In this document: positions 42,894 through 56,028 of the stretch, one piece after another
Position numbering within the stretch: the first letter of the stretch is position 1
Layout of the letters: each line of letters begins with the position of its first letter
Origin: Euclidia mi
Lineage: Eukaryota; Arthropoda; Insecta; Lepidoptera; Erebidae
Length of the DNA stretch: 64,000 bases
Direction: 5' to 3'
NCBI GenBank assembly: GCA_944739405.2
Contig: OX123182.2
Span: forward strand, 64,359,183-64,423,182
Notes under the pieces: model-generated
The model's input: the letters and a program-made list of their open reading frames with translations, nothing else
Databases searched by the model: none
What the model was told of the DNA's origin: nothing
Program-made: the position numbers and the translations under genes

Positions 42894-44690
42894 CTTTAAA
42901 TACCTATAGTAGTCAGAATTTAATTTCGCTACATAAAAAACGACGTCGTGCCTGTCTTGCATATTAAATTTAGTGACACACAGATTGCAACGCCACCTAC
43001 AGGGTTCAACTAAGCTCTTAAATGATCCAGGAATCTTTGGAACTATATTGGTCCATCCGTTTAGGATGAGTTAGATGACAAACACACGGACAGTAGAATT
43101 AGATTTGCTTTAAGTGGTGACCCTTCCAGGTCTGGGTCTGATGAGTGACCGCACTGCTCGTTGTGGCGTCAGAGACAGACACACCAGAGTCCTTAAATGC
43201 TTCGGAGGGCACGTAAAACTGTCGGTCTTAGTTCTTGTCTTAGGATAAGAATCGTTAGGTCAAGCAGAGGTCTTCGGGCGGTCCAAATACTCCGACACCA
43301 GAGTTGGCCACTAAGTTCACTCGAAAAATTGAAAAAGATAATAATGAACGTAGCAAGTATTTAGGAGATACTTATATATATCCTACAATATAGTTTTAAT
43401 ATGCATAGGTAAATAACATTTCGTTGTTATTGTTTTAGTAGGTACTCGGTATGTTCGCCCATTATTCTGTTTTCATAAAGTAATTGAGAAATGTTGGCAA
43501 GCGTCCAAAGTTCAAGTAGATAAGGTAGAGTTCAAGTGCAGTCTGCTATTCTAAGTAAGAATAATATTGCTTGATATGATCATATATATCTTCGGGTATG
43601 CGTTTATGGTCTATATTATCGTATATATCGTACCCAGTAGTATAGAGTATAGGCGAGTAGCTTATCGGCAAAAAAGATAATTATGAAAGGACTTAATTGC
43701 TTTGGTTATACAAGATATTACAGCCCCATTTTAATCCGTGGGCGTCTTAATTAGCGACTCAGGAAAATAATATAATAAGCAAGCGACACGGTAACCTTGA
43801 CATTAAACTCTTAAACAAACCGTTTGGCCAGCTTCATATATATAAGTCCTACTTCTCCCGTTAACTCAAAATGCAATTGTGACTCAAATTACGAGAGGGT
43901 TATGACCAGCAGTGGACTGCGAAAGGCTGTAAGATGATGTGGGACTTAGAACTCAATTGAAGAAAACATTTCTTAGCTATTTTTTATTTCTTAAAACCTC
44001 AGCTGACAGTAAAAGTAATTATCAAACACGAACGTCTTGAAAAATAAACAGAGAAGAACTGTACACGAATATGACGTGTAGGTCAGACCGTTTGATCCTT
44101 CGTCGTTAGGATTTAGTGTAATGTATTGGGTGACAGTAATGATTCACATGACGACATTCCTGTTTTGTGACTTCTATGATTGTTGTCGCTTAACTTGATT
44201 GGTGACAAAGTTTTGCGGCAAATGTTATTGGGTTTGTGTGTATGCGAGCATTTAGGATGTAAGGGTGAGAGACGAATGTACGGATGTTAAACGACGCGCT
44301 TGTTAGTTGTGAGATTGTCTTCTTGGTAACTTTGCAGTCAAGATTTTGGGTTAAACAATAATTATGTTTAGTATTACATTTCGAGAATTTGGATTAGGCG
44401 GTTTTCCTGGTTAGCAAGACACTAAGTTATGTAAATTATATGTAGGTACTTGTTTATTATAGTGATCTTAATTATAGGGTGTAATTTGATATCTGCAAAC
44501 TATAGTATAACTCCTTTCTATATTATTTGATATACTTTATACGTATCTACATATATCTGCGACCTATAGTATAACTCCGTATTACTCACAATTATAAAAA
44601 CATATATTTAGCAGCACAAAGAAGTCGTGACCTCGCGAGGATAAGATTCCAGTAACGCTACATAATGCATTTCTAAATTTTGATACATTA
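42894..44690. other. Unit sequence, partly shared with B
   Basis: 42974-43420 aligns with B 25786-26215 and holds the empty site of the solo-LTR-like element. 43430-44350 has no partner; an RTE-like tail (CAGCAGTGGACTGCGAAAGG) lies near 43905. 44351-44690 aligns with A 6471-6790. No gene. Confidence 0.5.
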
Positions 44691-46791
44691 CCAGGTAGGC
44701 ATTCAAAACAGAGTTGACATAATTAAAATAATTTTACAAACATATTGTCATCACTGTATTTCGTAGAAGATCTACATCGTAACGCATTTATAATTTGGTA
44801 GTAGTAAGTAGTAAAATATAGGTACTCCACTATTACTTACAAGCAATGAATCCTAAGTATTACGTGGTTCAATCAGTACTCGAGTGAATGAATGCTCCAT
44901 CTAGGCATCCGAGAGCGAGTTAATCTGCCGTAGTGAAAAATTTTAACGACTGGTGTAACCTCGGCTTGACCTAGATTCCCACTAATTAGGCAAGGGGCGG
45001 GGAGGTAAAACGGCAGTTGCATCGTGCAAAATGCAAGCAGGCCACCGTATCGGGTTAGAGGGAATATGTACCTACTAATGCTCAGTCTAATAAATGTTCC
45101 GATATTAACTCTATAGTGCTCTTACTCTTAGCCTTGAACTTTCTTTATATAGAAGAGCCTAGATTTTGTTAAGGTCGGGCGCCTAAATCTTACATGTTTT
45201 CCAGCAGTCTCACAAAAAGTTTTATATTTATACGTCTAATGCTCTGTGTATGTCAACTTGGCTAAATGAATGTAACATGATTTGTTTCTGAGGTGTTAAG
45301 ATACACGAGTCTAGCGTTGCCGCCGTACGAAGTAATTTAAAAAAACATATTTACGTCAAAAACTTTCTACATCAGTGACGCTCATTAAATAGCTTTTTAT
45401 AGTAGGAACTATGATAAGTAAAAAAAACAGTATTTATGAAAAATTACACCGCCATTTTATGCTTGTAGTTTTGATGTACGATCAAAAGGTTTTCACCAAT
45501 TTATTAAAAACATAGCTAACAATTCCACACAATTACTCAAATCTAACAATAAAACACAATAGAGCATAATAATATCATAATTCTAGAATAACAATGTGGA
45601 AAGTCACTAAACGTATCTCATGATCTATAAAGTTTCCCAAGTTGCCCTAGAGTTGGAGATGAATATCGCGAAATTCGCCGGCGAAACTTGATCACGAGTT
45701 GGAAACAAATTGATACGTATATAGTAACGAGCGTAAGACTTCTTGTTTCGTGTCGTCGCCTACCTGACGTATATATATACCTGCGGAACCGATTACACCC
45801 CTCTGAATGCATCTTTTAGCGCACACAACTACGTTTATTGCCAGCATAACAAGAACTTTAATTGCATAGGTTTACTGTACAATAGCAGGTCAGCCTAAAC
45901 TGGCATTAGCCTGACTTGATACGTCCTATAGTTTATAGATTTCCATTTTGAATAAAGGCGTCGACAAATTAGACGATTGGCAATAGACTGCAAACGAGCT
46001 GCAATACGCGCCGAAACGCACAATGTCAGATTCTGTAGTAGTCTTAAGAAGGACTCAAGTACAATATTAAGTTAATCTGCTGCAGAAATAATAAAAAATA
46101 AGGCGTGCAAAGCCTAAGTTAGCCCAATTTACAATTTTTTGAATACGTTACGTACTAACAACTAAAAACTATTTATTCTTGAGCTAAGTTAAGGAGATAG
46201 TACATACCTAAATGGTAAATATTTCACAAATAAATCCCTGAATAACTAAACGGAACATCAAACGTATATCTATACAATTACAGCGATACCCACACAATGC
46301 AGTAAATTAAAAAAAACACTTTCCTCCTTTTACATGTATAGGGAGCTTATCCACCATAAAAACCAAATTCCCCAAATTTTATTTCAGCTTTGTAGGCGGG
46401 GTGGACATGGGCATGCCAAATATCAGCTCGTTAGTGCCAACACTTCCCGAATTAAACCGCGGATGGACAGACGGGCGGACCGACGGGCGGACAGACATGG
46501 CGAGACTATTATAGTGCCATGTAGTTCGCTGCTGAATACTAAAAAAGACATCCTTTTGTCATCGATTGTACAACCAGCGCTGCTGCATTCCTAGAACGTG
46601 ATAATAAGATAAACGAATACATCATATTGCTATTTACATATATAACTTAGAAGAAATAAGTCAAATAATTAATAGAACATTCATAAATTCTTCATGAGTA
46701 ATGAAAAGACCAATGAGACTCAGCGTAAAATTGTGTATTAATCAAACACTGAAATTACTGTTGTTACTCTAGTAGTTGTATTTTATTTGTT
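44691..46791. other. Unit sequence, no gene
   Basis: Aligns with B 26280-29995 without the pogo-like and GGGTTCC elements, and with A 6790-8386. It gives the empty sites for those insertions (about 45195, 45422, 46095, 46620). Confidence 0.6.
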
Positions 46792-46856
46792 TGGAACAGA
46801 TCGAACAATACTGCTTGTAGTTAGAAACTACAAGCAGTATTGTTCGATCTGTTCCA
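46792..46856. repeat. Perfect 31-bp palindrome, loop of 3
   Basis: Arm TGGAACAGATCGAACAATAC... (46792-46822) and its exact reverse complement (46826-46856) enclose AGA. Copies A and B have a single arm at the same place (near 10575 and 29999). The short reverse ORF spanning it is an artefact. Confidence 0.97.
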
Positions 46857-46998
46857 CATATGTAAATATATACATCAGAATAAAACACAGTGTACTGGAC
46901 AAATATTGGAATATCAAATGTTTCATATTGAAAACCACAAGCCAATAATAATTTTACTGTCTGTATTTGAAAATGCAACACAGCGATATTAAAATTTT

Positions 46999-48971
46999 AT
47001 TGAACATTGAGTCTAAATAACATTTCTGTTTGTGCTACTATATTATCGTAAATCTGTAAAGCCGAACCAATATGGTGCGTAAATATTTGGTGGAAGTAAT
47101 GATTATTTACTTTGTATATTATCAATATCCTCTATTAAAGTTTGACGCACAAATCCCAAAGTGGAATTATATTAGATATTATTCGCGTAAACCAATCGGT
47201 CATATTTGCATACCGAAATAATTAAAACAAATTGAAAAAAAAAAACAGCGGAAAATAATCTCATTGTATAAAAAGAAAAGTCATTAGTAAGATGTCATAT
47301 GTTCGGAGGCGGGTGCTCAAGTGAGGTTATTAACAAAGACAATAACGGTGGTGGAGACTAAGTATGAAAATACAGTTTTGAGCTTTGTCGTGCCGTGTCC
47401 CGGTTTATTTTACCGAGCGTGAGGTGTCGACAACCGAGACGTTCTCTTTTTATAGCGAGACGTTTCATCAGATTATTTTCTTTTCAAGACGCTCTCGATG
47501 TCCCGGCACTTCAATGGACGCTATCAATTCTCGAGACGAGACACCACGACGTCCTAGACCCTAGACGGAAAAGTTCAATACCTACGTACCATAACGTCTA
47601 TAACTGCATTTACTATTGGCGAGAATAATTTTTCACCCTACTTGTGATCGCTAGCCTAGAGACGCAGGCACATCCATTAGCACAAGTAGAAAACGTATCT
47701 AATTGAATTAAAATGGGTTTAGATCCACTTAGATTGTCCGGACGGGCTATAAACAATGGAAACTTTAGACAAGTTTGAATGTATTGTGGGTGTGATTTTG
47801 TCAACAGGAAAATGGCGGACCCGACTGTCGCTTTTGGATATTTATGAGCGCGACTCGACAAATTTTGCATCCTTTTATTTTCATTGGCAGACTAACCGAT
47901 CGTGAAGGTAAATAATATCGAGTAAATAAACACACGTGCGAATCCGTCGCTCTGTCGTGTACATCGCGCGAGATAATGGATTGCCAAAATGAAATTGTTC
48001 ATTAAACTGACATTAATCACTATCTATCCTGTATAAATATGAATAAGTATGTTTTCCCTTCAGTGAAATAACACTTATTATAATATTACGTTACCGTATT
48101 GTTTTAATGCGGCAGGATAACAACATTAACATGTAATTAATGTTTTAGTAAATACATTTTGTTGTAAGCTTAATTACCTAGCTACCAAACAATTATTGAA
48201 TTAAGAATTGTATTAAGTTATCCAAACCTTTGAACTTATTTGTGAATCAATATTCATTTTACAGAACCACAATTTAAATTCGTTTAACAACCATTTGGGG
48301 AGTGACCGGTTGAGATGATCGCTTTACCACGGAATGCGAAAACGTCATCCACAACTTTGCGTCTCAATAATTCTTGCTACTTCATAATAATATATGACAC
48401 GATTTGGTTAATATTTGGTAGGTATTGTAGGTATACTAATGTTTTTAAAGCGGGTCTCAATCGTGTTGTATATCGCAGTAAATAAAATTTAAATATATAA
48501 ATTATTGTCAAGATATCTGCCAGAAAACTACAATACACTCTTCTCGGAGACCGAAGGAAACCAAACTGAACAGGCATTCCGTCACTACTGCTGATGTGCA
48601 CGTCAGGAAGTATGTTACTACCTCTACTGTACCGTACGGTGCGTTTCTTTTATTTATGTTATGTTTTTTTTCGTAGAGCCTTTTTTGAAGTTCACTGCTG
48701 AGCATAGGCCTCTCTACATCTAATTGTCGTCACAATAGCATTTGAGTCATGTCTAGGAGGATTTGGCCTACTATACGATACTGGCCGGACGGATTTGTAG
48801 CGAGTTCACTGTCGCTTCTCAAAGAAAATGGCGTCGTGTATAAGTTTCCTTAGTCGCCTCTTACGATACCCACGCTATGAAATAGGGTAGTCTTGACACA
48901 TTGTATTCTTAATCCGTCACCACATGATCTGAATTTTCGGGGTTTAATCGCGATATATTTTTTTGGTTTGT
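46999..48971. other. Unit sequence, conserved block
   Basis: Includes the copy-D instance of the most conserved block (47250-48060) and the old LINE remnant shared with copy C (48660-48960). In the conserved block the splice-like CAG is changed to CAT. No gene. Confidence 0.55.
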
Positions 48972-50514
48972 TTTATGTCATAAATAAGTTTTATGTAATA
49001 CTAGCTGTGCCCGCGACTCCGTTCGCGCGGAATTTGTCTTTTAATTGGGCTACCTAATTTGTCTTCTAATTGATACCCAAAATGTTTTAAGTTGCATATA
49101 ATACCTATACCTAAAACTTCATGGCGAAATGTGGGTGGAATATTACGCCTCTGCCTACCCCTTTGGGGATACAGGCGTGAGACTATAAATAATAAATAAT
49201 ACCTATATTGAATAGTGTAGATGTCCTAAAAATAGCTCAAATGACTTTCACTTGTTCGTGCAAGTCTACACCGCGAAGTTACCAATCGCGAGTAAAAGAT
49301 CAGAGAATTCCTGTGAATGTTCGTTGCCCCATGATCATGCTCGCATATTTAATGTCAAAATGAATAGCGATAATACAATCCCATACTTATGAACTCTTTA
49401 GACAGGCTATAATTTCATCAGCTCTTGTCTCATATTCTATGGTGGTATAAAAAACAGAGCCTAACGAAAATCGCCACGAAAAAGTACTGTTATACTTCCC
49501 ATGGGTTCTTCATTTTGTATTCGCACAATCTTACTTTAGCTTCGTTCCTTTGCCGAAATCACCTTCGTAGGAAAAGTCTTGCCGTTCCACCCGGAGCATC
49601 CACAGATAGTATTTTTCTTAAATCACTATCCACGCTACGACACACACGATCATAATTTTTTAAGCTGTTCTTCGGTAAGTATCGAGAGCTCATTTTTACA
49701 CCAGCAAATGATGGTTCGTATCGGTCGTCGTGGTCGTTCATATTGAGTAATAGGATAGATATCACTATATCTACTGTCTAGCAATGGTTTATTAGATTGT
49801 TGTGGGAACCTAAAAATGCCCTCGGCCAATTATTTGTCTTCATATTTATGCCATAACTATGCAGCATCTCAAACCCATGGCGTAATCGATGAGGACTTTT
49901 ACTTATACTTGCTTCAGACAATACTATCCCAGTGCTAATCCCCATCCAGTAAAATAATATGACTCGCCACTCTTCAACCTGTTTACATATCCATGTGCGA
50001 AAACGTCCAGCCTAAACTGAACCCTATTTAATATAATTAATCATACAGATTTAAGCTCAATTTAAATGTATTAATTGTTTATAAATCGATTTCAATATTT
50101 TTTTTTTAATATAATATACATATAAGTGTACTTTTTGAATATGGGAGTTTGATATCTGTGTGAAATACAATATATTGATGTATTTACTACACTTTGAAGA
50201 AATGTCTAACGATTAAACCCGTTATTGTGGCTAATTCATAAAAAATAGATATATACTATTAAGGACTTTTTTGTAGATCTTTTGAAGAATATCATCTTTG
50301 TAATACATACTTTTGGTGAATGATCAACGTATGCGAGGATAAGAGCTCGAAAGCGCATTTTCATCTGACTTGCTTCAAATTTATCGTCACTGCTCAGCTC
50401 CTATGTATTTTAGCGTTATGTTATATAGCCTATAACCTGCCCAGGAGTATGGACTACAATCGTACCAAGTTTGGTTAAAATCCCTTTAGTAGTTTTTGAC
50501 CCATGCGTGCACAT

Positions 50515-50554
50515 ACAGACAGACAGACAGACAGACGGACAGACAGACAGACAA
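50515..50554. repeat. GACA microsatellite
   Basis: About ten tandem GACA units with a single GACG variant. It commonly marks the end of dispersed repeats of this type. Confidence 0.9.
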
Positions 50555-50689
50555 AAAATTTACTGATTGCATTTTTGGCATCAGTATCGATCACCATTCA
50601 TCCTCCACCATTCATCCTCCAATATTAATTTTGAATATATATTCAATGTACAGAATTGACCTCTCAACAGTTTTATTATAAGTATAGAA

Positions 50690-51064
50690 AAGCCATAGCC
50701 TAGTGGAGATACAAACAGATTGCCATGCAGAGGGTATCGGGTTCGAATCTACGGCGCGCACCAATGACTTTTCGGAGTTATGTGCGTATTGAATTTGTTA
50801 ATTATTGTCAACAAATGCCTCGGAGAGCACATTAAGCCGTCGCGTCGGTCCCGTTTGTCATGAAGATCTTTGACAGTCGTTACAGGGCGTCAGTACCTTC
50901 TAAATAAGCTAACACTAGTCTAAACCATGGAATATCACTATCCCTTCGGGTTGCGGAGGTCAGACAGGCAGTCGCTCCGTGGAAAATCTAATATTCAGCC
51001 CAATCCGGTTAGACTAGTAAGCGGACCCCAGATTGAAACTGGGACAGCGCTAAGAGAATGATGA
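50690..51064 (+). mobile_element. tRNA-headed SINE (family 3), copy D
   Basis: A box CATAGCCTAGTGGAGATACA, B box ATCGGGTTCGAATCTACGGC, body CCTTCGGGTTGCGGAGGTCA and end GCTAAGAGAATGA, closely matching 9015-9386 in the opposite orientation. Its 3' end coincides with the right edge of the composite insertion. Confidence 0.85.
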
Positions 51065-51074
51065 TTTATGTCAT

Positions 51075-51701
51075 TAAAGGCGTCTTTGGCACAGTGTATC
51101 CAATAATGCAAGTGACCACAGCTCCAATGCATGCAGAAACATAGTAACTCAATATGAAACACAATCTTGAAGGATTTATAGGCACTCGTTTCGAGCGCTA
51201 GCCTTAAGGGTGTTATGTTATTCTACAATTACTACATCGAGGTAGGTTTTAATCTTGAGAAACATACAAAACAGGGTTCTGATATTATTAACTCAATTTT
51301 GGTTGTAATAACGAATTAATTAACATAACATGTATACATATAGCCATATGTATACATATTATGTTAATTAATTAAACAAGATTAAATGAAGTCGGTTAGT
51401 AAAGTAACCTTATATTATTATATGGTATCAATAATAATGCTGGTGAAACAGTCACCACCTCAGCTGGCTAGCCATTGTACCTACACAAGATTAATTAAAA
51501 ATTCAACAGAATTTGCGTAATGTTGTTATAGCTAGGTATGCTAGATAACTTATACGGAACTTATTGTTAGGTGGTGTAACTGAGTCTCAGTACTATTTTA
51601 TTTTTTATCTTTACGTGAAGTTATATTTAAATGAATAAACGTTGTTTCTACTCGTAACTGTCGCAATCAAGAGTTTTGCCATGACGGGGATTGCTGCAAT
51701 T
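51075..51701. other. Unit sequence, no gene
   Basis: Aligns with C 32106-33200 minus the RTE insertion, and shows the empty site near 51600. No gene. Confidence 0.55.
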
Positions 51702-53838
51702 TGCATTTATAACTTGAACCGCCGCAAACAAAAACGGAGACGAGAGAAAAGTCAAATAAGATCCCAGAAATATAACTTGAAGAAAAAAAATCAAGCTAAG
51801 CGTTGTCTTCATGAATTACTTATACAAGTACCGAAAATTCAAAATAAATAATGTTGACTGATTCTACTATAAATAAAAGCTTTAAAAAAATGTTTTTCGG
51901 TGTTACTTGCTTACTTCGATGCCAAGAACTCGGTAATGTGCTATTATGGGTTTTATGCTGTTATGTCAAATTCGGCATCTATGGACTAGAATACACCTTA
52001 ACAATTTTTTTCAGATTTTTCCTAATGATATGTACAAAGAAATCATGACAAACATGTTTATTGTTGGGAATTTAGACACAATAATATTTCAGCAAAAAAC
52101 TTATTATAGATCTTTACGAAAAATCAATTTATATTTTATTTTGGTAAGTTGCGATTACCGGGTTATTGGCGTAAACATTTTTCATGAAGTCTGTGGTAAA
52201 CGTGTTTTTGGGGTTTAGTGTTGAAATAATTTTAAAATACGTATTCCTAATATGCACAAACAATGTTATTTAAGATTGGTATTGGCTCATTAATGTACGT
52301 GATATTTCAATATGGTCGATTTCGGCCAATTTCAAAGTGCAGTTGTCTATTTCTTTTGGTAGCTGATAGACAATAATACATGTATGCCACGCCCCCAACA
52401 AGTGTCCTTGGTCATCGGCGTGGTGCGTAAAGTTTGTTTACACGTCGTACACAGTTGAACTTGACTTGCACGATATTTGCGCCGGGCTCGATATTAGCTC
52501 CTAATATATGATTATACCTCAGTTAGACAAAGAGGATGAAAGCGTACGAGTACTCAAGATGCAGCTACATATATATGGTATGGATAATGTACAGTTGCAA
52601 CCACCAACGTATACCAATAAGCAAAGCTGCCATAACCTCTTATAGCGATTCAGTTTACGACCTAAACTGAATAGAACCGCAATATCGTACTATGACCTCA
52701 TTATGACGACTCAGTTATGGTGTTTTTCAGTGTGACGCAGCTGTGAGTTGAATAGCGTTTGAACCAAAATCGTAAAACATTTATTCATTTGTCATAATAG
52801 ACCGTACCATGACGTGCTTCGTCAGCTAAAACTGAACCACTTGACTATCAAATTTAGCGATTCAATATAAGTTACAATTTGTAATGTATAAACTGAATAG
52901 TTAGAATTATAATTGGTTTTTTAGATGTTGTATGTGCATTTTAAACATTTTGAGCTATATAGGTCGATTTTTTTATTTTAGGGTCGAACCTTTTATAATA
53001 GTGTACTAAATCTAACATATTTCTAATACTCCTATTGTGAAACTTGTTAATAGAAAAGCCAAGGTCTCTGTGTTCTTTTATTCGGTTTGTGTAATAGTTA
53101 TTATTACATAGCACAAAACAAAGTCTGTCTTCTGTCTGTTTGTCCTTATGTTTGCTTAAATCTTCAAAACTACGCAACGGATTTTAATTCATTTTTTTAA
53201 TACTACATTAGCTGTGTGAATACTACATTATCAGCCCTTCATTATAAAATAACGCCGTAGAAGTCCGCAATATAACGTTAAGAAATATTTTATTTGATGA
53301 ATTTACTGCAATATTCCCGCAAGTACTATTACTGTAAAATTGTAGGTATAACTTTTTTGGTATTTTTATTTTCGTAAATTACTAGGTTTTGAATAAAATA
53401 ATTTTCATAATAATGACTCAGTTATGTTTCGCAAAAAATTAGCTTTCATTTAATACATCAATGACTTCAATAGTCCAACTCGCTGAAAAGATATTTAATA
53501 AAATCAGTAAATCTTTTCTCCTGTAAAATTTAGATTTTTCGATTGCCGGGTTATTCCTTGGAGGCGTCAACTTATTCTTTTACCTAATAACTTAATAAGT
53601 GATTTTAAAAAGTTAAATAAAAAAAAATCATTTTCGTGGGGTGTTTTGTGATTTGCGTGGCCTCCAATTTTTTAACCTCGATTATCTCTGTAAGTATATC
53701 GCTCTCTGAGGTGCCTCTTCCATAAAAAATATTACTTTTACGTATATTTTAGGAAACACATGTCGATTTTAAAATTTATATCATTTAAAAATTGCCATGC
53801 AAATCACCAAATGATGCCTTGCTCAAAGAATCACCCAA
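51702..53838. other. Unrecognised 2.1-kb segment private to copy D
   Basis: It replaces about 1.1 kb of copy C (33195-34303). The left junction follows GATTGCTGCAATT and the right precedes AATAAATTGTTTGTAAGATA. Three overlapping short forward ORFs (51642-51851, 51851-52048, 51946-52218) begin with a lysine/arginine-rich stretch, NRRKQKRRREKSQIRSQ, near the left edge. They could be pieces of one frameshifted transposase-like protein, but I cannot name a family. Several lines such as GAACCGCAATATCGTACTATG look like decayed repeat. No TIR or LTR is obvious. Confidence 0.4.
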
Positions 53839-54682
53839 TAAATTGTTTGTAAGATAAAAGTGTATATACTGAATTGAAAAAGTTTGGCTTAAGACTTCTT
53901 AGGCTGATCAATCCTTATTTCATATGGTAGCTATTGCTACTGTAGAAGAAGTATCTACACTGACTATCAAAGCATCAAAATAATATAAAAAGTGACATTA
54001 TATTTCCATGCAATAACGTACGAGTATCATCGTGTATAATTATGTAAAGGGCCAGAGGCGAAATATTTACGTACTAAGGTGTAATGGTGAAGATACTCTG
54101 ATTAACTATCAAAATACAGCAAATAAACAACAACCTAATAACATAGAATAGGTAAACATGGTATTGATAGATCGATGACCTGCACAAATTAGCGACAATA
54201 GATTGGTCTCGACGAGCAACGGACTGAGTACCAACTTAATACCGACAATATCGTATTAGCCATAGTTAGATAATAGTTCTGTTATTAACTCTAGTTCCAC
54301 AAATGATCTGCTGTTTGGATATCCGGTATATTGATTGGTAGCAGTCAGTACTCCTCAATATAGTGGCACTGGTCTAAGGCATGGAATATCGCTAACCTTT
54401 TGGGAAGCGTTGGTCGGGCAGGAGCCCCTCTGAGAAAAAGCTGATATACCGCCAAATCTGGTTAGACTAGAAAGCAGACCTAGTCTCGAAGGTCAAGGAA
54501 AAGTCTTGGATAATGTAACCCGAAAAACGCTGGGAGAATGATAGTATAATTAAATAAAGATGACCAAGTCTACCTGTTTAAATAAGAAGAGGTTTTATCC
54601 ATAGTAGAGCCAGTATGGAGACTATAGTAACGTTGTGTAACGCTTGTTATGCGCTAGAAGTACGATGGACATAGTATGTTTT
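53839..54682. other. Unit sequence with uninterrupted old SINE
   Basis: Aligns with A 4492-5500. At about 54455 the family-3 SINE tail reads through CAAATCTGGTTAGACTAG where copies A and C carry the family-1 SINE. No gene. Confidence 0.6.
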
Positions 54683-54691
54683 AGAAAATAT

Positions 54692-54929
54692 CATCATCAT
54701 CAGCCTTTAACAGTCCACTACTGTACTAGGCCTCTACTTTGAAAGGAGGAATTGGCCTACTATACCACGCGAAACGGGTTGGTATAGGGTTTGTATTAAG
54801 TTTTCCTTCTCTTACAGTGCTGTTCTCTACATAATATGCTCCCTCTGTCGACTCTTACGACACCCATGGAATGATATGGGGTGGTGACATTCCGTATTCT
54901 TAATCCGTCACCACACGAACAAAAACAAC
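54692..54929 (-). mobile_element. RTE-type LINE 3' end with 9-bp TSD
   Basis: 238 bp flanked by AGAAAATAT (54683-54691 and 54930-54938). The plus strand begins with a CATCATCATCAGCC tail and includes GGCCTACTATACCACGC. It is the same family as 2044-2276. Copy A is empty near 5500. Confidence 0.88.
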
Positions 54930-54938
54930 AGAAAATAT

Positions 54939-55784
54939 AGTAAACAACTATCAACTAGAGCGAATTAGAGTAAGTACCTATGTCATGTTTTGAGTATTGA
55001 ATGTTCTAAAACCATTGCGTATTAGAGCATACTTTGATTTAAATTCAAGTACTCTAAAATTGTACCTAAATACTGAATTGTTTCGCCGCCTCTACACTTC
55101 TCTTTCGAAAATATACCTAGCAAAAATAGATGTTACTCTTCTCTAAGTGTACCCTTAAGTACTTCATGATAAGGTAACCTGAAATAAGCCTGCCTGCTTC
55201 CAAGTGAAACTTCACGTACAAGCTTATTCCCGTCACTGTCACTACAAAGTGAAACTTTATCAACTTTTAACCCAAAGCCGAAAGTGAAAACTCACCCGTT
55301 TTGACACTAACTGAACGTAACTAACTCTGTTTACTGGAGCCTGATGTTTGGGTATCATGTCTGTTATGTAAAGCTACTACTGGAAATATTGAAGCTTGTA
55401 CTTGAAGCGTGTCAAATCAGTTATAGAGAGGTTGTTTCCAAACTAGATTCTAAATATGTTAAAGGGAGTGATACGTGCAGGGCAGTTGATGTGCCCGCAA
55501 TGTTCGCTGCAAATAATTGTGGGTATCTCAGACACATAAGAGTCACACATACATATGTATGTACATTCACGGAGCTGAATTAGTCGCCGTGACCGAAATC
55601 AATCTGTAGATCATCATGTGTCGTGATATCAAACTTGAGGTAGTCCTCGCTATCGGTCTGCCCATAGGTACATGTAGAATAATTAATTATTTAAGTACAT
55701 ACATCTCGTTTCCCTCCGCGTATTGTGGGTTCCAATCGCACACGTGACAATACGTTGTGTGAATTATTCAAAGTCTATGTTATG
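54939..55784. other. Unit sequence, no gene
   Basis: Aligns with A 5500-6023 and C 37090-37915. The 79-codon ORF at 55344-55583 is disrupted in copies A and C. No gene. Confidence 0.5.
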
Positions 55785-55791
55785 TTGCAAT

Positions 55792-56021
55792 TGACTGCAC
55801 GGTTGGCGTAGTGGTTTAAGCGGTCGCCTCGCGGCTTGACACTGCGCCGAGTGTTGTGGGTTCGATCCCCACACGAGACAACACTTTGTGTGATCCATAG
55901 ATTGTTGTTTCGAGTCTGGGTGTTCATTGTGTCCGTTGGTTGTATGTTTGTAAAGTCCCCCGCGACACAGGATTTAGCCTTAGTGCGGGAGTAGTCTTTA
56001 AAAAAATAAAAAAAATAAAAA
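55792..56021 (+). mobile_element. tRNA-headed SINE (family 1), private to copy D
   Basis: 230 bp, flanked by TTGCAAT (55785-55791 and 56022-56028). Copy C is uninterrupted near 37908. A and B boxes are intact (GGTTGGCGTAGTGGTTTAAG; GGGTTCGATCCCCACACG) and the tail is A-rich. It is the least diverged copy of this family here. Confidence 0.93.
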
Positions 56022-56028
56022 TTGCAAT

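Larger units (their letters stand above)
30148..46998. repeat. Array unit copy C (longest, about 16.9 kb)
   Basis: The most complete copy. It contains all blocks seen in A, B and D plus 41480-42700 and 43430-44350, which have no partner in the window. Private insertions are an RTE LINE (32635-33085), a MITE (34088-34299), a Helitron (34392-34589), a GGGTTCC element (35318-36953), a LINE tail (about 37968-38040) and another RTE piece (40062-40262). No intact host gene. Confidence 0.85.
48982..51064. mobile_element. 2.1-kb composite insertion with 10-bp TSD
   Basis: TTTATGTCAT occurs at 48972-48981 and 51065-51074, and copy C is continuous near 32101. The insert starts with a dispersed repeat (ACTAGCTGTGCCCGCGACTC), then a family-2 SINE tail (49121-49196). 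Next comes about 1.2 kb of unrecognised sequence, then a GACA-repeat-bearing repeat end, and last a family-3 SINE (about 50690-51064). ORFs at 49425-49655 and 49559-49765 are short and not assignable. Confidence 0.7.
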
